A model generated the notes under the pieces. It was not told the origin of the DNA and ran no database searches. It worked only from the letters and a program-made list of their open reading frames with translations. A DNA stretch of 64,000 nt from CAVXDY01 sp963760715 (GTDB lineage: Bacteria > Actinomycetota > Thermoleophilia > Miltoncostaeales > Miltoncostaeaceae), in the NCBI GenBank assembly GCA_963760715.1, contig CAVXDY010000004.1, positions 434,001 to 498,000 of the forward strand. Direction: 5' to 3'. Below, piece after piece: positions 45,727 to 52,263 of this stretch; within the stretch, counting starts at the first letter, position 1; every line of letters begins with the position of its first letter. A program made the translations under genes and the position numbers.

Positions 45727-46518
45727 TCAGAGCTCCACCGCCATCTCGGGCTCCAGGCGCTGGAAGACGAGTATCCCGACGATCGCGAACGCCACCGTCG
45801 CCACGCCCACGTAGACGAGCTGGCCGACCGACGGCCATTCGCCGAAGAAGGCCACCTGGTGCACCGACTCGACCAGCGGCGTCAGGGGATTCCCCCAGCG
45901 CAGCACGTCGATGGCGAGCTCGTTGCCGGAGACGTTGTCGGGAAGCTGGTCGAGCGAATAGAAGATCGGCGTCAGGAAGAACCAGGGGAGCAGCAGCGCC
46001 CCCAGGATGTGCTGCACGTCGCGGAAGTAGACGTTCAGCGCCGACAGCGCGAGCGCGAAGCCCGAGGTCATCACCACGAGGCACACGATCAGGGCGGGCA
46101 GCAGGATCATCGTCGTCCGCGTCTCGGGCTGGATGATCAGGTTCACCGGCACGAGCACCGCGACCATCGCCCCGAAGGTCACCAGGTGGCTCATGGTGGT
46201 CGCGAGGGGCACGATCGAGCGCTCGAACGCGACCTTCTTCACCAGGTTGGCGCTCGCGACGATGCTCGCCGTGCCGGCCTCCAGTCCCCCGGCGAAGAAC
46301 ACCCACACGCTCAGGCCGGTCAGCAGGAACGCCGGGTAGTGGGCGAACGGCACCGTGGTGAAGATCAGCGAGAACACCAGGGTGTACGCGACCATCATCA
46401 CCAGCGGCGTCACCAGGGACCAGAGGATTCCCAGGAACGAGCCCTTGTAGCGCTGCCGCACCTCCCGGCGCAGCATGCTCACGAACAGCTCGCGCTGTTG
46501 GACGACTGCCGCGATCAT
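45727..46518 (-). CDS. wzm: ABC polysaccharide exporter permease
   Basis: 263 aa ABC-2 permease, six helices. MLRREVRQRYKGSFLGILWS and LVTPLVMMVAYTLVFSLIF, FFLTPIFYSLDQLPDN and NPLTPLVESVHQVAFFGEWP are typical Wzm/TagG/RfbA segments. ATG 46518 has no SD but stands exactly 6 nt after a TAGATT box on the minus strand, so it probably begins a leaderless transcript that runs through wzt, the methyltransferase and the GT4 genes. Confidence 0.92.
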   Translation of the reverse strand: MIAAVVQQRELFVSMLRREVRQRYKGSFLGILWSLVTPLVMMVAYTLVFSLIFTTVPFAHYPAFLLTGLSVWVFFAGGLEAGTASIVASANLVKKVAFERSIVPLATTMSHLVTFGAMVAVLVPVNLIIQPETRTTMILLPALIVCLVVMTSGFALALSALNVYFRDVQHILGALLLPWFFLTPIFYSLDQLPDNVSGNELAIDVLRWGNPLTPLVESVHQVAFFGEWPSVGQLVYVGVATVAFAIVGILVFQRLEPEMAVEL

Positions 46519-46524
46519 CAGCGG

Positions 46525-46530
46525 AATCTA
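46525..46530 (-). promoter_or_regulatory. -10-like box TAGATT of the wzm operon
   Basis: TAGATT on the minus strand, 6 nt before the wzm ATG. It faces an identical TAGATT on the other strand only 39 nt away (46570-46575), so the two promoters would share their upstream region. Confidence 0.55.
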
Positions 46531-46569
46531 GCCGATCGTCTGAACGCCCCTAACCGCCGAGGCACGATC

Positions 46570-46575
46570 TAGATT
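46570..46575 (+). promoter_or_regulatory. -10-like box TAGATT before rmlC
   Basis: TAGATT ends 6 nt before the GTG at 46582 of an 8-codon mini-ORF coupled to rmlC. Back-to-back with the wzm promoter. Confidence 0.5.
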
Positions 46576-46581
46576 GGACGT

Positions 46582-46608
46582 GTGACCTCGGGGATCCTGC
46601 TCACGTGA
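46582..46608 (+). CDS. Putative leaderless mini-ORF (8 aa) coupled to rmlC
   Basis: GTG 46582 to TGA 46606-46608 encodes VTSGILLT. Its GTG stands 6 nt after TAGATT, the leaderless spacing, and its stop overlaps the rmlC GTG as GTGA. rmlC itself has no SD, so translation could depend on this ORF. Not proven to be translated. Confidence 0.4.
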   Translation: MTSGILLT

Positions 46609-47156
46609 GGGCGCTGCCGACCCTGCTGCCGGGGCTCGTGGTGGTCGAGCCGGTCGTGCACCACGACGCGCGCGGGTTCTTCCATGAGGCCTTCCGGGCC
46701 GACCGCATGGCCGAGCTGGGCATCCGGGAGAACTGGGTGCAGGACAACCACTCCCGCTCGGCGCGCGGCGTGCTGCGGGGCATGCACTTCTCGGTGGGCG
46801 CCGGCCAGGCCAAGCTCGTGCGCTGCGCGCGCGGGGCGGTGCTCGACGTGGCGGTGGACATCCGCCGGGGCTCGCCCACCTACGGGCGCTGGGAGGCGGT
46901 GGTGCTCGACGACGAGTCGCTGCGGGAGGTCTACCTGCCGGTCGGCTTCGCCCACGGGTTCGTGGTCACCAGCGAGGTCGCCGACGTCATCTACCGCTGC
47001 TCCTCCTACTACGACCCCGCCGTCGAGCGGGGCTTCGCCTGGGACGACCCGGACGTGGCCATCTCGTGGCCCGACCTCGCGTTGGAGGTCTCGGCCCGCG
47101 ACGCCTCCGCGCCGCTCCTGCGCGACATCGCCGACGAGCTGCCCTTCGTCTACTGA
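46605..47156 (+). CDS. rmlC: dTDP-4-dehydrorhamnose 3,5-epimerase family
   Basis: 183 aa cupin. DARGFFHEAFRADRMAELGI, QDNHSRSARGVLRGMHFSVG (active-site His in RGMH), VDIRRGSPTYGRWEAVVLDD, VYLPVGFAHGFVVTSEVADV and YRCSSYYDPAVERGFAWDDP are all RmlC hallmarks. GTG 46605 in a GTGA overlap with a mini-ORF. The 3' end overlaps the convergent GT4 by 7 nt. No rmlA, rmlB or rmlD in the window. Confidence 0.93.
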   Translation: MRALPTLLPGLVVVEPVVHHDARGFFHEAFRADRMAELGIRENWVQDNHSRSARGVLRGMHFSVGAGQAKLVRCARGAVLDVAVDIRRGSPTYGRWEAVVLDDESLREVYLPVGFAHGFVVTSEVADVIYRCSSYYDPAVERGFAWDDPDVAISWPDLALEVSARDASAPLLRDIADELPFVY

Positions 47157-48265
47157 GCGCCGGCCCGCCGCGTGAGCACGAGCTCGCACAGGCTCAGGTA
47201 GGCGGCGGCGCAGGCGTCCCAGGAGAAGCGCTCGGCCGCGCGTGCCGCGGCGCGTGCGCCGAGGTCGGCCCGGCGGGGCCCGTCGGCGATCAGGCCGCGC
47301 AGCGTCTCGGCCAGCGCCGCGGCCCCGCCGGCCAGCGGGAAGCTCGCCGCGGCGTCGCCCACCACCTCCAGGTTGGGCCCGTGGTCGCTCACCACAAGGG
47401 CCGCGCCGGCGGCCATGCCCTCCACGATCACCGGATGGGTGCCGCCCACCTCGGTGGGGGCGCACATCACCCCGCAGCGGTGCACCAGCTCGCCGTAGCC
47501 GTCGCCGAATACGTAGCCCGGGAAGATCACGCCCGGCCCCGCGGCCGACTTCAGCCCGGCGATGTAGTCGTCGGCGTAGGGGGCGTCGCCCACGACCACC
47601 AGCGGCCAGTCGGTGTCCAGCCTGCGGTGGGCCTCCACCAGCAGGTGCGCGTTGTTCTCGGGCACCAGGCGTCCCACGAAGAGCAGGAACCGCCCCGGCT
47701 CCACCCCGAGCTGCCGGCACCACCCGGCGTCGCCGGGGTCCGGCAGCTCGGCGCCGTACGGGATCGCGGCGATCCGCCGGCCGTTGCGGCGCTCGTAGGC
47801 GTCGGCCACGGCCTCGGAGTCGGTCACGGCGATCGTGGCCGCGGCGGGCGCCAGCCGCTCGGCCCACCGCAGGTAGGCGCGGGCGGGGCGCGACCACTTC
47901 GCCCGCTCGGAGTCGAGCCCGTCGATCTGCAGGATCGCCGGGATCCCCGCCAGGCGCGCGAGCGGCGCGGCGGGGGCGTTGCCCGCGATGAAGTAGATGG
48001 CCACGTCCGGCCGCTCGCGCACCGCCAGGTGCGCGGTGCTCAGCATCGTGTGGGCCAGCGTGTCGAGGTGCTTGCTGCGGATCGTGGGCAGGTGCACCAG
48101 CCGGGCCCCCGCGTGGGTGGACCGCCGGTCGGTCATGTGGGTGCGGCAGTAGACCGTCACCTCGTGTCCGAGGGCGCTGAAGCGCTCCGCCAGATGCTCC
48201 ACGGCGGTCTCGAATCCGCTGTAGGCGGCGGGAATGCCGCGCGTCCCCAGCATCGCGATCCTCAC
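47150..48265 (-). CDS. GT4 glycosyltransferase with DUF1972-like N-terminus
   Basis: 371 aa. VRIAMLGTRGIPAAYSGFET is the DUF1972 motif found in rhamnosyl-type transferases (WchF group); GRFLLFVGRLVPENNAHLLV, VIFPGYVFGDGYGELVHRCG, APTEVGGTHPVIVEGMAAGA. GTG 48265 in a GTGA overlap with the next GT4. Possibly transfers (6-deoxy)hexose, in line with rmlC across the junction. Converges on rmlC with a 7-nt overlap. Confidence 0.87.
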   Translation of the reverse strand: MRIAMLGTRGIPAAYSGFETAVEHLAERFSALGHEVTVYCRTHMTDRRSTHAGARLVHLPTIRSKHLDTLAHTMLSTAHLAVRERPDVAIYFIAGNAPAAPLARLAGIPAILQIDGLDSERAKWSRPARAYLRWAERLAPAAATIAVTDSEAVADAYERRNGRRIAAIPYGAELPDPGDAGWCRQLGVEPGRFLLFVGRLVPENNAHLLVEAHRRLDTDWPLVVVGDAPYADDYIAGLKSAAGPGVIFPGYVFGDGYGELVHRCGVMCAPTEVGGTHPVIVEGMAAGAALVVSDHGPNLEVVGDAAASFPLAGGAAALAETLRGLIADGPRRADLGARAAARAAERFSWDACAAAYLSLCELVLTRRAGAQ

Positions 48266-49344
48266 CCGGCCGCCTCCGCCTCGCCCGCCGCGGCCCAGGC
48301 GGCCGTGCCCATCCCGCCCTGGGTGTAGCGCGCCGCGCGCACCGGCCCGGCCGCGCGCAGGCGGGCGGCCTCGTCGGGGTCGAGGGCCCGGCGCAACCCC
48401 TCGGCGATCGCGCGCGCGGCCGGCTCCACCAGGATCGCCGCGTCCCCCGCCACCTCCGGGATCGCCCCGCGGTCGCTCGCCACGACCGGGCTGGCGCACG
48501 CCATCGCCTCCACCACCGGCAGCCCGAAGCCCTCGTAGAGGGAGGGGTAGGCCGTCACCGCGGCGGCGCGGTACAGGTCGGCCAGGGTCGGGTCGTCCAC
48601 GGGGCCCAGCCAGAGGCCGCCCGCCTCGGTCGCGATCCGGGCGCCCCCCGGGCCCGGTTTGCCCACCAGCGCGAGCGCCAGATCGGTTCCCCGGGCCCGC
48701 AGCAGGCGCACCGCATCGCCCAGCGCGCCGAGGTTCTTCCGCGGGCCGAGGTCGCCCACCACCAGGCAGTAGCGGCCCAGGCCGAAGCGCCGGCCCACCC
48801 GCTCGGCCGCGTCGGGCGCGGGCACGAACACCGGGGCCGGATGGGGGCTCACCACACGGATCTTGGCGCGGTCCAGCCGCAGGGCGTCGGCGATGTCGTC
48901 GGCCGCGGTCTCCGACAGGGCCAGCACCACGGCCGCCCGACGCGCCGAGCGGGGCACCAGACCGCGCAGCACCATCCGCGCGCGGGCCCCGAGCCACTCG
49001 GGGTTGGTCATGAAGGTCGCATCGTGCACCGCCAGCATCGTGGGGCACGGGTTCCACCCGGGCGAGACGTAGGTGAACACGGCCACATCGGCCCGCGCGT
49101 CCACCAGCGCCCGCGGGGCGGCCCGCGCCAGCCGCGGCACGTCGGCCTGGGGCACCCCCAGGGTGGCGCCGAACGGCCGCAGGGCCCGCGCGCCCTCCGG
49201 GGTGGCCACCAGCGATGCCACGCGGTCCCCCTCGGGCGCCGTCGCCGCCATCGCGGCCAGCAGGGTCGCGGCGTAGCGCCCATTGCCCGCGTCCCCCGCC
49301 GCAACCTGGCCGACCATGTGGCAGTCCACCACCACGAGGCTCAT
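48262..49344 (-). CDS. GT4 glycosyltransferase
   Basis: 360 aa. MSLVVVDCHMVGQVAAGDAG, NGRYAATLLAAM, MLAVHDATFMTNPEWLG, YCLVVGDLGPRKNLGALGDA, AYPSLYEGFGLPVVEAMACA (EGFGLPVVEAM). Typical mannosyltransferase-like GT4. ATG 49344 in an ATGA overlap with the upstream GT4; stop in a GTGA overlap with the next. Intact. Confidence 0.88.
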   Translation of the reverse strand: MSLVVVDCHMVGQVAAGDAGNGRYAATLLAAMAATAPEGDRVASLVATPEGARALRPFGATLGVPQADVPRLARAAPRALVDARADVAVFTYVSPGWNPCPTMLAVHDATFMTNPEWLGARARMVLRGLVPRSARRAAVVLALSETAADDIADALRLDRAKIRVVSPHPAPVFVPAPDAAERVGRRFGLGRYCLVVGDLGPRKNLGALGDAVRLLRARGTDLALALVGKPGPGGARIATEAGGLWLGPVDDPTLADLYRAAAVTAYPSLYEGFGLPVVEAMACASPVVASDRGAIPEVAGDAAILVEPAARAIAEGLRRALDPDEAARLRAAGPVRAARYTQGGMGTAAWAAAGEAEAAG

Positions 49345-50432
49345 GCGGCGGCGTCCCGGTGGGCGGCCGCCACGGCCTCTGCCGCGGCCCGCCACGAGAA
49401 GGTCCCGGCACGCGCCCGGCCCGCCTCGGCCCGCGACCGCCGCAGGGCCGGGTCGGAGGCGAGGTTCTCGATCGCCTCGGCCCACGCCCCGGGGTCGTCC
49501 GCCGGCAGGAAGGCGGCCGCGTCCCCGCCCACCTCGCGCAGGGCGGGCGTGTCGCTGGCCAGGGCCGGCACGCCGGCGGCCATCGCCTCAAGCACCGGCA
49601 GCCCGAACCCCTCCTTGCGCGAGGGCACCAGGGCGGCGAGCGCCCCCGCCCGCACCGCCGCGAGCCGCCCCGGCGGCAGCAGGCCCATCCACTCCACCCG
49701 TCCATTCGCTCCGGCCCGCGCGGCGGCGGCCTGAAGCCGCTCGAGTCGCCGGGCCGACCAGGCCCCGGTCATCACCAGCCGGACGCCCGGCCGGACGCGG
49801 GCGATCGCCTCCACCGCGAGCGCGGCGTTCTTGTGCGGCTCGATGGCCCCGGAGTAGAGCACGTAGGGCCCCTCCGGCACCGGACCCACCGGGGCCGCCG
49901 CCTCGGGTGGGCCCCACGGAACCACCCGCACGCGCCCGGGGTCGACGCCCACCCGATCCACCACGTCGCTCGCCGTCTCGCGCGAGGGGGTCAGCACCAG
50001 CCGCGCCCCGGCCAGGCGATGGAGGAAGTGGCGATAGGCCAGCGCCTGTCCCGATCGCCCCGCTCCGGCCAGGTACTCCGGGAAGAAGGAGGGGATCAGG
50101 TCGTGGCAGGTCACCACGGCCGGGCCCGGCGGCACCAGCGCCGGCTGCACGGCGTGGAACACGGCCCCGCCGGCAAGCCGTCGCGCCGCGCGCTCTCCCA
50201 GGGTCACCGGCCAGGGGTCGGGGACCCGGTGCAGCGGCCACGCGGGCCACCGCACCCTGCGCGCCGCAAAGCCCTGGGGCACCTCCTGCGAGTGGTGCAC
50301 CAGCAGCACGGGCCGCTCCTCCTCGGGCAGGGCGGCCAGGCCGCCGATCAGGCCCCGCACCGCGGTGCCGATCCCCCGCGCGGCGTGCCCACCCGCGAGG
50401 GGCGTTGCGTCGAGCAGGGCCGGAGGCGTCAT
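49341..50432 (-). CDS. GT4 glycosyltransferase
   Basis: 363 aa. MTPPALLDATPLAGGHAARG start, VVTCHDLIPSFFPEYLAGAG, LTPSRETASDVVDRVGVDPG, YVLYSGAIEPHKNAALAVEA, VPSRKEGFGLPVLEAMAAGV. Closest in style to the GT4 at 48262 and to that at 57297. ATG 50432 stands 10 nt after a TAGGCT box. First gene of a three-GT minus-strand operon. Confidence 0.88.
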   Translation of the reverse strand: MTPPALLDATPLAGGHAARGIGTAVRGLIGGLAALPEEERPVLLVHHSQEVPQGFAARRVRWPAWPLHRVPDPWPVTLGERAARRLAGGAVFHAVQPALVPPGPAVVTCHDLIPSFFPEYLAGAGRSGQALAYRHFLHRLAGARLVLTPSRETASDVVDRVGVDPGRVRVVPWGPPEAAAPVGPVPEGPYVLYSGAIEPHKNAALAVEAIARVRPGVRLVMTGAWSARRLERLQAAAARAGANGRVEWMGLLPPGRLAAVRAGALAALVPSRKEGFGLPVLEAMAAGVPALASDTPALREVGGDAAAFLPADDPGAWAEAIENLASDPALRRSRAEAGRARAGTFSWRAAAEAVAAAHRDAAA

Positions 50433-50442
50433 CGGGCGCAGG

Positions 50443-50448
50443 AGCCTA
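50443..50448 (-). promoter_or_regulatory. -10-like box TAGGCT of the GT4 operon
   Basis: TAGGCT on the minus strand, 10 nt before the ATG at 50432. Divergent from TAGACT at 50460-50465. Confidence 0.4.
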
Positions 50449-50459
50449 TCCGCCCTGCG

Positions 50460-50465
50460 TAGACT
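50460..50465 (+). promoter_or_regulatory. -10-like box TAGACT before a methyltransferase gene
   Basis: TAGACT 32 nt before the ATG at 50498. The leader would contain a GAGGTG ribosome-binding site at 50485-50491, so this gene is probably not leaderless. Confidence 0.4.
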
Positions 50466-50497
50466 GCCGCCGTTCCCACGGCCTCGAGGTGCACGGA

Positions 50498-51169
50498 ATG
50501 GCCATAGGCGAGGCGATCAGGCGATGGCGATCGGGCTACGGGCGGCTGTGGCTCCCGCGCAGCCAGGAGGAGGCGCGCCGCCAGATCCTGAACGACGACG
50601 ACTCCGAGGCGTTCGAGCGGTCGGGCCGGGAGGCCGCCGAGGCGCTCGCCGCTCATTTCGGCTCCGACGACACCGTGCTCGACCTGGGATGCGGCGTGGG
50701 GCGCGTCGCCCGCTATGCCGCTCCCCGCTGCCGCCTCCTCTGGGCGGTCGATGTGTCGCCCCTCATGCTCCACTACGCCCGCCAGCGGATGGTGGGGACC
50801 ACCAATGTCCGCTACGCGCGCTGCCGGGGCACGACCATCCCGGACATCCCCACCGGCGCCATCGACTTCGCCTACTCGCTCCTCACCCTGCAGCACGTGG
50901 AGCGCGAGGACGCGTTCCTGCTCCTGCGCGAGCTGGGCAGGGTCGTGCGGCCCGGCGGGACGATCCACGTGACCTTCCCCAACCTGCTGTCGGACACCTA
51001 CCTGGCCGCGTTCGTGGCCTACGCCGACGAGGGGCGCTCCACCAACCGCGCCCGCGCCCGCTTCTACACCCCCCAGGAGGTCGAGCGGATCCTCCCGGCG
51101 GCCGGCCTGGTCGTGAGCGAGATCGACTCGGGGACCGAGATCGCCGTGCGCTGCACAGTCCCCGCCTGA
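50498..51169 (+). CDS. Class I SAM-dependent methyltransferase
   Basis: 223 aa. MAIGEAIRRWRSGYGRLWLP, VLDLGCGVGRVARYAAPRCR (motif I), AVDVSPLMLHYARQRMVG, IDFAYSLLTLQHVEREDAFL and RPGGTIHVTFPNLLSD. ATG 50498 is preceded by GAGGTG at a good distance. Stand-alone gene; its last 100 bases overlap, antisense, a truncated HExxH ORF. Confidence 0.85.
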   Translation: MAIGEAIRRWRSGYGRLWLPRSQEEARRQILNDDDSEAFERSGREAAEALAAHFGSDDTVLDLGCGVGRVARYAAPRCRLLWAVDVSPLMLHYARQRMVGTTNVRYARCRGTTIPDIPTGAIDFAYSLLTLQHVEREDAFLLLRELGRVVRPGGTIHVTFPNLLSDTYLAAFVAYADEGRSTNRARARFYTPQEVERILPAAGLVVSEIDSGTEIAVRCTVPA

Positions 51170-51605
51170 GCACCTACCGGCTCGGTGGCTCCCGCCCGCA
51201 GGACCGCCTCACCGAGGCCGGTCGCCCGCGCGAGGCGCGTCCATCGGTCGGACCCCCAGCGGTCGGTCACCCCCGCGCGGAAGGCCCGCCCGGCCGCGGA
51301 TCCCGCCCGCCGCCGGGTCGCGCGCGCCGACATGCGCCGCGCCCAGCTCCGCTCCGCGCGATAGCCCGGCCGGTACCGGCGCACCGCGGCGCGCAGGCCC
51401 GCGCCGAGTGGGCTCGGCACGTCGAGCGCGCCGACCAGCGACGGCAGCAGGTTGACGCTCGTCGCCTCGACGAACCCCTCCTCGAAGGCCCGGCCCGAGC
51501 GCGTGCCGCGGATGTCGGCGGCGGCGACCGGGCCGGTCGCGTGGAGGCTCTCGTGAAGAAGGACGGCCAGCCCCATGACCATGGCGTCCAGATCGGCATG
51601 CGAGG
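51064..51605 (-). pseudogene. Truncated HExxH-motif (zincin-like) protein remnant
   Basis: About 180 codons open on the minus strand: DLDAMVMGLAVLLHESLHAT with H-E-x-x-H and, about 20 residues on, AFEEGFVEATSVNLLPSLVG, which could give the third zinc ligand (E). The 5' end is lost at an IS630-type fragment at about 51.60 kb, and the frame runs on into antisense of the upstream methyltransferase before its stop at 51064-51066, so the natural C-terminus is also unclear. I do not know the family. A remnant of a possible metallopeptidase. Confidence 0.45.
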
Positions 51606-52263
51606 ACGCCGCTCGCGGTCCCGCCCGCCGCGCCCGGCCGAGCTCGAGGCCAAGGTGATCGACATCTGTGGCCTCTACCTCGACCCGCCCGAGGGGCCCT
51701 GGTGCTGTGCGTGGACGAGAAGACCCAGATCCAGGCCCGATCGCACCCAGCCGATCCTGCCCCTGCGCCCGGGCCTTCCCGAGGGGCGCACCCACGACTA
51801 CCGCCGCAACGGCACCACCTCGCTCTACGCGGCCCTCGAGATCGCCAGCGGCCAGGTCCTCACCGAGTGTCACCCGCGCCACCGCGCCGAGGAGTTCCTG
51901 AGCTTCTGCCGGCGCATCGTGGCCGAGCACCCCGCCGGTGAGCTGCACATCGTGCTCGACAACTCCTCCACCCACTCGACCCCCGAGGTCAATCGTTGGC
52001 TGGCGCGCCACCGGCGCGTCCACTTTCACTTCACGCCCAAGGGGGCGTCGTGGATGAACCTGGTCGAGAGCTGGTTCTCGATCCTCACCCGCCGCAGCGT
52101 GCGCCGCGGCAGCTTCGCCTCGGTCGCCGAGCTCGTGGCGGCGATCGAGAGCGTCGTCGCCGCCTACAACGAGCGCGCCCAGCCCTTCGTCTGGACCAAG
52201 CCTGCCGAGACGGTTCTGGCCGCTGCCATCAAACACAACACGACTTCTGAGACGGAGCACTAG
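51606..52263 (+). mobile_element. IS630-type transposase remnant (5' truncated, frameshifted)
   Basis: C-terminal about 215 residues of an IS630/Tc1-like DDE transposase: AELEAKVIDICGLYLDPPEG, LCVDEKTQIQAR (first Asp, in the other frame), THDYRRNGTTSLYAALEIAS, HIVLDNSSTHSTPEVNRWLA (second Asp), HFTPKGASWMNLVESWF (Glu), ending KHNTTSETEH. Two small indels at about 51.70 and 51.73 kb move the frame out and back. The helix-turn-helix half is missing. Terminal repeats could not be found by eye. The stop (TAG 52261-52263) overlaps the convergent secreted-protein stop by two bases. Confidence 0.8.
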
